Below are positions 7,408-15,319 of a DNA stretch of 33,942 nucleotides, one piece after another. The notes below the pieces were generated by a model. The model ran no database searches. It was given only the letters and a program-made list of their open reading frames with translations, and was not told the DNA's origin. How positions within the stretch are numbered: position 1 is the first letter of the stretch; every line of letters begins with the position of its first letter. Source of the stretch: Treponema sp. (lineage in GTDB: Bacteria > Spirochaetota > Spirochaetia > Treponematales > Treponemataceae); NCBI GenBank assembly GCA_016297405.1, contig JAEDGP010000017.1, positions 1-33,942 of the forward strand, given 5' to 3'. The position numbers and the translations under genes were made by a program.

Positions 7408-8700
7408 TTAAGCCTCATCAGGTATAGCCATAAGTATTGACATAACGCGCTCCCTGACTTTCATAAAAGCAAGCACAACTTCGGGATCAAATTGTTTTCC
7501 TGCACTGTTTTGAATCTCTGCAAAAGCGTCATCCAAAGACCAGGCTTCTTTATAGCATCGTTTATGAGAAAGTGCATCAAAAACATCGGCTACAGCAACA
7601 ATTCTGGCAGCTAAAGGAATTTCTTCCCCTTTCAATGGGCGCTGAACAGAAACTGGACAACCGATCTGATAAGGCGTCATGCAATCATCAACGGCGCCAT
7701 CAAATGTAGACGAAGACTGAAGATCGAAATATCCAGGATACCCTATTTCTTCACCATCCCAGCGCTCATGATGATGGAGAGCCACATCAATGGACATCTG
7801 ATCAAGGTCAGACTCAGGTGGATAAAAAAGCATTGCACCAATGCAGGTATGCCCCTTCATTATGGCTCGTTCCTCATCATTAAAGCGTGGAAACTGCTTT
7901 TTGAGGATTACATCAGAAACACCAACTTTTCCGATATCATGGAATTTTGCGGCAATCTTTAAATTATCCCGAAATTTATGACGTATATCTTCCGGCACAT
8001 TGTTCATATAGGCCCAACGGTCATAAATTTCCAAGGCAATACTAGAAACTCGGTCAACATGAGGATAAGTTTCCTTTGGATCGCGAAATTCGCTCATTTT
8101 GAGCATTCTCTTAACCATATTACTTGTATTATATGCCCGCTGCAATGCCTGAACGGCAGCCGAAGCAAAATGATCAACATAAAGCTCAGCATCTTTGTCA
8201 AACGGTATTACATTCCCCATGTCATCCTGCGCATTGATGATCTGCAAAACTCCCAAAAGAGTTCCGCTTGCCATTTTCAATGGTATGGTCAACATGGATT
8301 TTGTTCTATAGTTTGTAGTTAAATCTGTCTGTTTGTTAAATTTGAATGGTAATTTTTCATCCAATGAATAGGCATCTTCTATATTCAAGGCTTTTCCAGT
8401 GTATGCTACATAACCAGAAATAGATTTTTCATTTATAGGAAAAGCAAAGAACAGATACGGCAATTTTTCGCCAGCAGGAATTTCTCGCAGCTGCGTATCA
8501 TTCTGCGAATATTTTATCTGCAAGCTTTCATGATTATCCCCTGATACTACATATATTGAACCTGCATCAGCATTAACAATCCTGCGAGTCTCCGTAAGAA
8601 TTCGTTCAAGCAGAACATCAACATCCTGTATTTCGCTAAGTTTTTTTTCCAATTCAATGATTGATTCTAACTTTTTTTCTCTTTGACTAATAGTACTCAT
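7408..8700 (-). CDS. GAF and HD-GYP domain protein, probable c-di-GMP phosphodiesterase
   Basis: 430 residues. An N-terminal coiled coil leads into a GAF sensor domain (about 20-195: adaGSIYVV, SGYVAYTG, LTIPLK and GVLQIINA). The HD-GYP domain follows (about 205-420) with PHVDRVS, HDIGKVGVSD, a GHTCIGA segment, HHHERWDG, GYP and AARIVAVADVFDAL. HD-GYP enzymes hydrolyse cyclic di-GMP; the metal-binding residues are present, so activity is likely. The GYP region is unusual: two extra residues lie before GYP and about 34 more sit between GYP and the conserved LKGEEIPL. AGGTG stands six bases before the ATG. It follows queA on the same strand but has its own possible promoter. No membrane segment is present. 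Confidence 0.9.
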   Translation of the reverse strand: MSTISQREKKLESIIELEKKLSEIQDVDVLLERILTETRRIVNADAGSIYVVSGDNHESLQIKYSQNDTQLREIPAGEKLPYLFFAFPINEKSISGYVAYTGKALNIEDAYSLDEKLPFKFNKQTDLTTNYRTKSMLTIPLKMASGTLLGVLQIINAQDDMGNVIPFDKDAELYVDHFASAAVQALQRAYNTSNMVKRMLKMSEFRDPKETYPHVDRVSSIALEIYDRWAYMNNVPEDIRHKFRDNLKIAAKFHDIGKVGVSDVILKKQFPRFNDEERAIMKGHTCIGAMLFYPPESDLDQMSIDVALHHHERWDGEEIGYPGYFDLQSSSTFDGAVDDCMTPYQIGCPVSVQRPLKGEEIPLAARIVAVADVFDALSHKRCYKEAWSLDDAFAEIQNSAGKQFDPEVVLAFMKVRERVMSILMAIPDEA

Positions 8701-8717
8701 TTCACACCTGAATTTTA

Positions 8718-8747
8718 ATTATAAATCACAAAACCGAAACTAAGCAA
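8718..8747 (-). promoter_or_regulatory. Possible promoter of the GAF/HD-GYP gene
   Basis: On the minus strand TTGCTT (8747-8742) and TATAAT (8723-8718) are 18 bases apart in the gap between queA and the HD-GYP gene. The -10 is perfect and the -35 is fair, so the gene may be expressed independently of queA. Confidence 0.5.
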
Positions 8748-8754
8748 GAAAAAT

Positions 8755-9795
8755 CTAGCGAATAAACATGGCATCTCCATAAGAGAAAAACCTATACTTA
8801 TTCTCGATAGCCTTTCCATAAGCATTCAAAATATTCTCTTTACCGGCAAAAGCGCTGACCAGCATTATAAGAGTTGATTCAGGAGTATGAAAGTTTGTAA
8901 ACATCTGATCCACAACCTTGAATTTATATCCTGGATACATAAAAATATGGGTACTTGAAGTTCCAGCTTTTACAAACCCCGAATCATCACTGGCACTTTC
9001 AAGAGTTCGTACAGATGTGGTACCAACTGCCAGAATTGGTCTTCCCTCTTTCTTTGCCTGATTGATTTTTCTTGCAGTGTCTTCTGGAACCGTAAAAACT
9101 TCTTCATGCATTTTGTGGTCTTCAATGTTGTCTTCGCGTACAGGAAGAAAAGTACCAAGTCCAACATGAAGTGTTACAAATTCTCTTTCAATTCCCTTTG
9201 CAGAAAGGCAATCAAGCATTTTCTGTGTAAAATGAAGTCCTGCAGTTGGACAAGCTGCACTTCCTGTATTTTCAGCATAGACATTCTGATAGCGCTCACT
9301 GTCTTCATCAGTATCCCCTCTTTTAATATATGGAGGCAAAGGAATATGACCATTACGCTCAAACCAATCTTCTGTTATTACAAAATCAAACTTGACGGCG
9401 CGAAATTCTGTACCATCATTCCCAGCACTTTCAATTATCTGACCAATAGAACCATCAGGAAACTTGTAGTTCATGCCAGGTTTCTGTTTTTTGGCATTTT
9501 TTACCATCGTATTCCATACATGACCATCCTTATCAATCTGATTCAGGAACATGAATTCAGTTTCCCGGCCTGTAGTCTCCTTTATACCATAACACCTGGC
9601 ACGCCTTACTTTAGAATTGTTGAATATCATCAAAGTGCCTGGCAGAATGAGGGAAGGAAGATCATCCATAAAATGATGAGTGACGCTACCGTCTTTCCTG
9701 CCAAGCAGCATAAGCTTGTCCTGACCACGAACTCCAGAAGGATGCTGAGCAATCAACTCCTGTGGTAAATCAAAATAAAAATCACTAGTCTTCAT
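8755..9795 (-). CDS. queA: S-adenosylmethionine:tRNA ribosyltransferase-isomerase
   Basis: QueA transfers and isomerises the ribose of S-adenosylmethionine onto preQ1 at tRNA position 34, giving epoxyqueuosine. The 346-residue product is of normal length and shows family signatures: the N-terminal FYFDLPQELIAQHP (residues 6-19), FNNSKVRRAR, SAACPTAGLHFT, LHVGLGTFLPVR, VGTTSVRTLES and the C-terminal FTNFHTPESTLIMLVSAFAG. The start ATG has AAGGCG seven bases upstream. It lies nine bases after ruvB, the ruvAB-queA order seen in many bacteria. Its stop is followed by the HD-GYP gene. Confidence 0.97.
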   Translation of the reverse strand: MKTSDFYFDLPQELIAQHPSGVRGQDKLMLLGRKDGSVTHHFMDDLPSLILPGTLMIFNNSKVRRARCYGIKETTGRETEFMFLNQIDKDGHVWNTMVKNAKKQKPGMNYKFPDGSIGQIIESAGNDGTEFRAVKFDFVITEDWFERNGHIPLPPYIKRGDTDEDSERYQNVYAENTGSAACPTAGLHFTQKMLDCLSAKGIEREFVTLHVGLGTFLPVREDNIEDHKMHEEVFTVPEDTARKINQAKKEGRPILAVGTTSVRTLESASDDSGFVKAGTSSTHIFMYPGYKFKVVDQMFTNFHTPESTLIMLVSAFAGKENILNAYGKAIENKYRFFSYGDAMFIR

Positions 9796-9804
9796 ATAAT
9801 CGCC

Positions 9805-10884
9805 TTAGGAAAACAAAGTTCCCTGTTCGTTTGGATTTTGAATGAATTCAATTCCAAGATGTCTGTATCCTTTTTCAGTTACAACTCTTCCTCTAGGAGT
9901 CCTTTGAAGAAAGCCACACTGTATCAAATAAGGCTCGTAGTAATCCTCGAGGGTATCGATTGATTCGCCTATTGAAATAGCAAGAGTTTCAACTCCCACT
10001 GGACCACCATTGAAATTCTTTATTAATGACAAAAGAATTTCGCGGTCATATCGTTCCAGTCCACACTGATCTATTTCAAGTTTCAGCAGCCCTTTGCTTA
10101 CAATTTCTTTGGTGACGCTTGGCGAACTACTCAATTGAGCAAAATCCCTCATGCGTCGCAGAACCCTGTTCACAATTCGAGGTGTTCCTCTGGAACACTG
10201 CCCCATAAGCAAAGCAGCATCATCATCCACACAACACCCCAATAGCTTTGCAGAACGTAGCGCAACCTCTGCCAACTCCTCTTTTGAGTAGTATTCAAGC
10301 CTCTGGATAATTCCAAAGCGACTTCGCAACGGACTTGAAACAGTGCCGGCCTTAGTTGTTGCTCCAACCAATGTAAATTTTGGAATGGGAATGCGGACGG
10401 TTCTTGCCGCAGCCCCTTGGCCGATTACCCAGTCAAGTTCATAATCTTCCATAGCGATATAAAGCATTTCCTCTATACTTCGCTTCAGGCGGTGAATCTC
10501 ATCAATGAAAAACACAGTTCCAGGCGTTATTGTGGAAAGGATGCCGACCAAATCTTTTGGCTTTTCAAGAGCCGGTGCACTGGTCACCTTAAAATCAACA
10601 CCCAGTTCATGGGCTGTAATCTGGGCAAGGGTAGTTTTACCCAATCCTGGAGGTCCAATCAAAAACAAATGATCCAGGGGTTCACCACGTTTCTTTGCCG
10701 CATCAATAAAAACACGCAGATTTGAACGAATCTTCTGCTGCCCTACAAAATCATCCAACAGCTGAGGCCTAAGATTTACAGTTTTCCCTTGCGCATCTTC
10801 TGAGAAATCTATGTCCATGCCAAGATTTTCTTCTGCTCGAACGATATGAAGAAAATCATTTTCCCTATTTCTGGTTTCCATCAT
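9805..10884 (-). CDS. ruvB: Holliday junction branch-migration ATPase RuvB
   Basis: The AAA+ motor that, with RuvA, drives branch migration of Holliday junctions. Features: LRPQLLDDFVGQQKIRSNL near the N-terminus, Walker A GPPGLGKTT, Walker B FFIDEIHRL, sensor 1 LVGATTKAGTVSSPLRSRFG, and the winged-helix end with GGPVGVETLA and LQRTPRGR. The chosen ATG directly follows the ruvA TGA by one base and gives 359 residues; a TTG at 10902 inside ruvA would add six residues. Neither start has a strong Shine-Dalgarno site, so coupling to ruvA translation is likely. queA follows at nine bases. Confidence 0.96.
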   Translation of the reverse strand: MMETRNRENDFLHIVRAEENLGMDIDFSEDAQGKTVNLRPQLLDDFVGQQKIRSNLRVFIDAAKKRGEPLDHLFLIGPPGLGKTTLAQITAHELGVDFKVTSAPALEKPKDLVGILSTITPGTVFFIDEIHRLKRSIEEMLYIAMEDYELDWVIGQGAAARTVRIPIPKFTLVGATTKAGTVSSPLRSRFGIIQRLEYYSKEELAEVALRSAKLLGCCVDDDAALLMGQCSRGTPRIVNRVLRRMRDFAQLSSSPSVTKEIVSKGLLKLEIDQCGLERYDREILLSLIKNFNGGPVGVETLAISIGESIDTLEDYYEPYLIQCGFLQRTPRGRVVTEKGYRHLGIEFIQNPNEQGTLFS

Positions 10885-10885
10885 T

Positions 10886-11500
10886 TCAGTTTGCCAATTC
10901 AATCAAAGCTTTTTTAAACAAAACGTCTTCTTTTTCCTGTTGTGAAAGCTTTTCAAACGCAGCATCCATTTTCATTGCATTTCCGAGAGATTGAACAGCA
11001 TCGCTGGCAATCTTTTTGTCATATCCCATATCACACAGAGATTGCACAACAACATTCCAGCAACCAGAATTTTGTCCTTTTTGCTCAATATCAACAGGAA
11101 TGGTAAGCTTTCCTTTTAGTGTAAGCATCATTTTTGCAGCCGTCTTCTTTCCAATACCTTGAATTTTTTCCAAAACGGAAACATCGCCGCCTTCTAAGAC
11201 AGTAATAAGATCCTGAACAGAAACGCTGCTCATTATTTTTATAGCACCTTTAGGTCCAATTCCATCTACCTTCAGAAGATCCAAAAACATTGATCGTTCC
11301 TGCATTGAGGCAAAGCCATAAAGATCCATTCCGTTTTCATAATGATTCATCCAGGTGTACACCTTGCCAACCGAGCCCACAGATGGGAATCCTTCAAGAC
11401 TTGTTTCAGGAACTGTTACATCCCACTCAATCCCATTAGTATCAATGAAAAGCTGTTTTGAAAATTTTCCGGTTATTGTACCTGTAAGGCTATTAAACAT
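10886..11500 (-). CDS. ruvA: Holliday junction DNA helicase subunit RuvA
   Basis: RuvA tetramers hold the Holliday junction for RuvB. The 204-residue protein has the OB-fold N-terminus (MFNSLTGTITGKF), two helix-hairpin-helix motifs (LLKVDGIGPKGAIKIMS, about residues 72-88, and LEKIQGIGKKTAAKMM, about 108-123) and the C-terminal three-helix domain that contacts RuvB. There is no Shine-Dalgarno sequence; a TATAAT box ends only seven bases before the ATG, so a leaderless transcript is possible. ruvC ends 12 bases upstream. Confidence 0.96.
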   Translation of the reverse strand: MFNSLTGTITGKFSKQLFIDTNGIEWDVTVPETSLEGFPSVGSVGKVYTWMNHYENGMDLYGFASMQERSMFLDLLKVDGIGPKGAIKIMSSVSVQDLITVLEGGDVSVLEKIQGIGKKTAAKMMLTLKGKLTIPVDIEQKGQNSGCWNVVVQSLCDMGYDKKIASDAVQSLGNAMKMDAAFEKLSQQEKEDVLFKKALIELAN

Positions 11501-11506
11501 AACTTT

Positions 11507-11536
11507 ATTATATCAAATATTCGAAGTATAGTGCAA
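11507..11536 (-). promoter_or_regulatory. Candidate promoter inside the end of ruvC driving ruvAB, leaderless geometry
   Basis: On the minus strand TTGCAC (11536-11531) and TATAAT (11512-11507) are spaced by 18 bases. Transcription starting six to eight bases after the -10 would begin at or next to the A of the ruvA ATG (11500). Confidence 0.5.
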
Positions 11537-12100
11537 ATGGGTTATAGCCCCTGCCAAAGCATCGGCCGCATGATCAGGCTTCGGATCAGTTTCCTGATTC
11601 AAAAGAATCCTTACGTATTTTTGTACCAAAGCTTTATCGGCACTTGCTGTTCCACATACCGCCTGCTTTATTTGATTTGGTGTATATTCAAAAAGCGGAA
11701 TGTTTTTCTTGCATAGACACAAAGTCACAACTCCACGAGCTTGAGCCACACTAATGGCACTTGTAACATTACGTGCAAAATAAAGAGTTTCCATACTGGC
11801 TTGGGAAGGTTTGAACTCTTTTACGACTTTTTCAAGGCTATCATAAATTAATTCAAGTCGCCTGCCATGTTCCATATCAGAAGGAGTTTGAATTACTCCA
11901 TAGCCTACCATCTTGTACTTATTACCATAAAAATCAACAATACCAAAACCAGTATTTGCAAGTCCCGGATCAATTCCAAGGATTCGACGAATTTTCTCCT
12001 GACCTTCAACTATAGATCTACCAGATACATCCGAACCGGGCAAAGGAGAAAATGAAGCTATGCCGTTTTTTTCCTGAAATTTTTTTTTCATGTCTGTCAT
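11513..12100 (-). CDS. ruvC: Crossover junction endodeoxyribonuclease RuvC
   Basis: RuvC cuts Holliday junctions held by RuvAB. Catalytic acidic residues are all visible: Asp in RILGIDPG, Glu in SMETLYFARN, and the DHAADALAGA end with its Asp pair. The usual RuvC protein begins right at the RILGIDPG strand; here the frame continues about 37 residues upstream to an ATG at 12100, through a Ser/Gly/Pro-rich stretch. No ATG, GTG or TTG with a ribosome binding site exists closer to the domain, so either this N-terminal extension is real or an unusual start is used. A terminator stands just upstream, after yebC. Confidence 0.93.
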   Translation of the reverse strand: MTDMKKKFQEKNGIASFSPLPGSDVSGRSIVEGQEKIRRILGIDPGLANTGFGIVDFYGNKYKMVGYGVIQTPSDMEHGRRLELIYDSLEKVVKEFKPSQASMETLYFARNVTSAISVAQARGVVTLCLCKKNIPLFEYTPNQIKQAVCGTASADKALVQKYVRILLNQETDPKPDHAADALAGAITHLHYTSNI

Positions 12101-12109
12101 AAAAAGCGG

Positions 12110-12153
12110 TTAAATAAAACGAGCTGTCAAAATGCAAGTGCATATGACAGCTC
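12110..12153 (-). terminator. Terminator between yebC and ruvC
   Basis: On the minus strand GAGCTGTCA (12153-12145) pairs perfectly with TGACAGCTC (12129-12121), and inside the loop ATGCA pairs with TGCAT, giving a long hairpin. It is followed by the interrupted T run GTTTTATTT. It lies 25 bases past the yebC stop and would partly uncouple ruvC from yebC. Confidence 0.65.
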
Positions 12154-12177
12154 ACGTTGCAGACCGAAACCCAAAGA

Positions 12178-12921
12178 TTACTCTTCTGGTTCAAATCCTT
12201 CTGGATATTCAACGTTTGAATAAACGTTCTGAACATCGTCATTATCTTCTAGGCGAGCAAGAAGCTTTGCTACCTTAGCTGCTGTCTCAGCATCTACTGG
12301 TGAATACATATCTGGAACCATTCCTACATCAGCAGAAAGTGATACAAGTCCTTTTTCGTTTAAAGCATCAGCAACAGCTGCAAATGCATCAGGAGATGTT
12401 GTTACTGTGATTACACCATCTTCATTAACGATATCATCAGCACCAGCTTCCAATGCAACTTCCATTACATCATCTTCGCTAACTGTTTCGGCATCAAATT
12501 CGATTGTACCTTTTCTCTGGAACATACGTGATACTGAACCAGAAGTTCCAAGGTTACCACCGTTCTTTGCAAAAATATTTTTTACATCGGCTGCTGCACG
12601 GTTCTTGTTATCTGAAAGAACTTCAACCATTACAGCTACTCCGCCAGGAGCATATCCTTCGTAAAGATATTCTTCGTATGCTGCTCCACCGTCTTCACCA
12701 GTACCCTTTTTGATAGCACGTTCGATGTTATCTTTAGGCATGTTAGCTGCACGAGCTTTGATGATTACAGTACGAAGACGTGGGTTTGAGTTTGGATCAC
12801 CGCCACCCATGCGCGCTGCAATAGAAATTTCCTTAATAAATTTTGTAAAAATCTTACCACGTTTAGCATCAGCAAGACCTTTTGCGTGTTTAATGGTTGC
12901 CCATTTACTATGTCCTGACAT
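12178..12921 (-). CDS. yebC: YebC/PmpR family protein (TACO1-like)
   Basis: 247 residues and full length for the family, with the hallmark start SGHSKWATIKHAKGLADAKRGK, then GGDPNSNPRLR, NMPKDNIERAIKKGTG, YEGYAPGGVAVMVEVLSDNKNR and GNLGTSGSVSRMF (the runs quoted overlap conserved family blocks). The family acts as DNA-binding regulator in some bacteria and as a translation factor helping ribosomes through proline-rich stretches in others; which applies here is unknown. AGAGG stands six bases before the ATG. It precedes ruvC, the common yebC-ruvC-ruvA-ruvB order, though a hairpin terminator intervenes. The promoter upstream is close to consensus. Confidence 0.95.
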   Translation of the reverse strand: MSGHSKWATIKHAKGLADAKRGKIFTKFIKEISIAARMGGGDPNSNPRLRTVIIKARAANMPKDNIERAIKKGTGEDGGAAYEEYLYEGYAPGGVAVMVEVLSDNKNRAAADVKNIFAKNGGNLGTSGSVSRMFQRKGTIEFDAETVSEDDVMEVALEAGADDIVNEDGVITVTTSPDAFAAVADALNEKGLVSLSADVGMVPDMYSPVDAETAAKVAKLLARLEDNDDVQNVYSNVEYPEGFEPEE

Positions 12922-12965
12922 CCGGAACCTCTTTAATAAAAAATTACGAAAATATAGTTCTTTAT

Positions 12966-12993
12966 ATTATATTAAATTATGAAATTATGTCAA
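12966..12993 (-). promoter_or_regulatory. Consensus promoter of yebC
   Basis: On the minus strand a perfect TTGACA (12993-12988) and a perfect TATAAT (12971-12966) are spaced by 16 bases. It lies in the AT-rich gap before yebC, with about 44 bases from the -10 to the ATG including the AGAGG ribosome binding site. Confidence 0.8.
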
Positions 12994-13010
12994 TAATACA
13001 ATGGGCAAAG

Positions 13011-13895
13011 CTATTTTATTACAGGCTTGGTTTTATGCAGCAAAACAAACCAGATTGGCCCGTATCCGTTTTGCTTGTCCGGTAAAATATGAAAACCACA
13101 TTGTGTTCTTTCCGGGAAAAGGGAGGGCATATCAGAACAGAACTTTTTTACCGATTCAAAAGTTTCATTCCACGCCTTCTGAACGCTTTCTTCATCCAGA
13201 AAAACCTGTTCCGCTCCTTCAAATTTTTTCAGCAACCGAGATATTACGCCGTCATTTTCCAAAGGACACAAAGCGCATGTAGAATACAACAAATATCCAC
13301 CCGTTCTAAGCAAACGCCAGGCACTTGAAAGCAAAGCCCATTGTTCCATAGCCAGACTCTTTACCCTTGAAGGTGACCAGTCATCCAAATATTTTTCATC
13401 GGCCAGCACATGGCGCTCTGAAGAACAAGGGACATCCAGCAAAATCCTGTCATAACATTCAATTTGAGTCGTACACCATTTGGAACCATCACTGCACGAA
13501 ATTTTTATTCTAGAGCGGATATCTTGAGGCAAACAGTTATCGCAAACCAATGACAACCTTTGCTTTCTGGAAGCCGAACGTTCATTTGAGACCAGCACAG
13601 ATTCACTTCCCATTCTGCTGGATATAACAAGGGTCTTTCCACCAGGCGCTGCGCATAAATCAAGAATTTCTTTCGCTCCATCAAGAGGTAAAAGAGATGC
13701 TGCAAATACACTGGCTGGATCAAGAAAATACTTTTCCTTATCCTGAACCTGCCAGGTAGCATATTTATTTTCAAGGGAAAGAGCACATTTTAGATTTTCC
13801 CAGCGGGTACCAAAGATTTCTGCATAATATTCGTCAAAACCTTCTTTTCCAGAAAGTTTTTTCAAAGTCTGATTCTTAGCGTTTTTCTTTCCCAT
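13011..13895 (-). CDS. RsmB/NSUN-type RNA m5C methyltransferase
   Basis: A 294-residue S-adenosylmethionine-dependent RNA cytosine-C5 methyltransferase. The SAM site is LDLCAAPGGKT (about residues 78-88), motif IV is DVPCSSERH and the catalytic motif VI is YSTCALCPLEND, so both functional cysteines (PC and TC) are present. There is no NusB-like N-terminal domain as in full RsmB, and no PUA domain as in RsmF, so the length and the ERH context look closer to the compact NSUN4-like group. The target is therefore best described as rRNA or tRNA, not fixed. The ATG stands two bases after the NagZ-like gene stop, indicating co-transcription. Confidence 0.88.
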   Translation of the reverse strand: MGKKNAKNQTLKKLSGKEGFDEYYAEIFGTRWENLKCALSLENKYATWQVQDKEKYFLDPASVFAASLLPLDGAKEILDLCAAPGGKTLVISSRMGSESVLVSNERSASRKQRLSLVCDNCLPQDIRSRIKISCSDGSKWCTTQIECYDRILLDVPCSSERHVLADEKYLDDWSPSRVKSLAMEQWALLSSAWRLLRTGGYLLYSTCALCPLENDGVISRLLKKFEGAEQVFLDEESVQKAWNETFESVKKFCSDMPSLFPERTQCGFHILPDKQNGYGPIWFVLLHKTKPVIK

Positions 13896-13897
13896 AA

Positions 13898-15229
13898 TCA
13901 GTTGATAAAATTTTCCTTATACAACAATCTGTTTTCATCTGCCAATTTCTGAAACAGCTGTTTTCTTTCAGACAAAGACGTCGGCATAAATCTTTGCGAC
14001 AAAGCACAGTTTTCACCATCTTCAGAAAAATCAAATGAAAGGACTCCTTCCATTGCCTTATATTCAATCATTTTTCTTGCAGCCAGATTGATTTTCTGGC
14101 AAAAAACAGCATCTTCCTTTGCTTTTTTCAAAAGAACAGAAGCTGGCTTTGCAAATCGTTTTTCAGATATCATGATACAAGTGACTCCAGCTTCAATAGC
14201 ATCAACACAAGCTTTTTCCGGCGGGAAACCATTGTCATTCAAGGCGCCCATAAAAATATCGTCAGAAAAAATAATCCCATCAAAACCAAACTCATCCCTA
14301 AGTCGGCCAGTAACCCATGACTTTGAAAGACATGATGGAATATTGCTGTCAAGCACACTGGTTCTGGCATGACTCATTAAAACACCACAAAGCCTCAGGC
14401 GTACCAAATCTCTGAAAGGAGCGACAGCTTCTTCCATCTGAGCCTGGGATAAACTTATCTCTGGAAGTCCTGAATGAGGATCTATGTTAGTATTTCCAGG
14501 AAAATGTTTTGCCACAGCGGCTATGCCATTATCTTCATAAGCAGAAATACATTTGTCTCCATAGGAAAGAACAGCTTTTTCATCTCCAAAACTTCTGCCG
14601 TCAAGAAAAACACTGTTGTCAGCAGTCTCAACTTCGATGACTGGTGCAATATTCATATTAAACCCCAAAAGCTTCATCTGCTTTGCCTGAAGCGCATACA
14701 ATTCGTAAGCTTTTTGAATCGAAAGATTTTGGGCAACACGTTTTGGAGAAGGTAATGGACCACAAAGTTTTCTAAGTCGATTCACATAACCGCCTTCCTG
14801 ATCTATTGCCAAAAAAGGCAAAATTTGATTTCCCTCAATACAATCCCTTTTTATACTGTCTGTAAATTCCATGACGGTTACAGGATCATCTGATACATTG
14901 TATGAAAAGAACAAAAAACCGCCAGGTATCATAGCTTTGCTGGCAAGTGAAGGCTCAATGCAAAAAGCCGAATATAACTCAACGGGCGAAAACTTGCGTT
15001 CTCCAACAAGATTGACTATAAACAGCTGACATATTTTTTCTTCCAGGGAAAGATGTTCCATAAATTCATCAATGGCCTTACTTTTCAATGCCATCAAGTG
15101 AGCCTGTTTTCTAGCCATAGCGGCATCTTCAGTCTCATTTGAATTCTTTTTTGCACATGAAACAGAAAAAAACAAAACTGAAAGAATTTCAACTAACATA
15201 ATCAAAGAAAACTTTTTTATCTTTTTCAT
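13898..15229 (-). CDS. Glycoside hydrolase family 3 lipoprotein, NagZ-like beta-N-acetylhexosaminidase
   Basis: 443 residues from the ATG at 15229, chosen because it gives a clean lipoprotein signal: MKKIKKF, a hydrophobic core and FFSVSC as lipobox. An upstream start would add 21 residues ahead of the signal. The body is a GH3 barrel with FLAIDQEGGYVNRL, AKHFPGNTNIDPHSGLP and the nucleophile loop IIFSDDIFMGAL. NagZ enzymes remove N-acetylglucosamine from peptidoglycan fragments; this one would act outside the cytoplasm. The catalytic Asp-x-His dyad is kept (DPH), but the usual KHFPGHGDT loop is shortened to KHFPGNTN. A TATACT box ends about ten bases before the ATG and there is no Shine-Dalgarno site. 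Confidence 0.87.
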   Translation of the reverse strand: MKKIKKFSLIMLVEILSVLFFSVSCAKKNSNETEDAAMARKQAHLMALKSKAIDEFMEHLSLEEKICQLFIVNLVGERKFSPVELYSAFCIEPSLASKAMIPGGFLFFSYNVSDDPVTVMEFTDSIKRDCIEGNQILPFLAIDQEGGYVNRLRKLCGPLPSPKRVAQNLSIQKAYELYALQAKQMKLLGFNMNIAPVIEVETADNSVFLDGRSFGDEKAVLSYGDKCISAYEDNGIAAVAKHFPGNTNIDPHSGLPEISLSQAQMEEAVAPFRDLVRLRLCGVLMSHARTSVLDSNIPSCLSKSWVTGRLRDEFGFDGIIFSDDIFMGALNDNGFPPEKACVDAIEAGVTCIMISEKRFAKPASVLLKKAKEDAVFCQKINLAARKMIEYKAMEGVLSFDFSEDGENCALSQRFMPTSLSERKQLFQKLADENRLLYKENFIN

Positions 15230-15319
15230 AGTTAAAAAAGTATACCCAAAAATCAGAACTTCTTGAAGAGCTGGAAAACCCGTTAAAAACATAAAAAAAA
15301 ACTACAAAAAAAACAGCTC

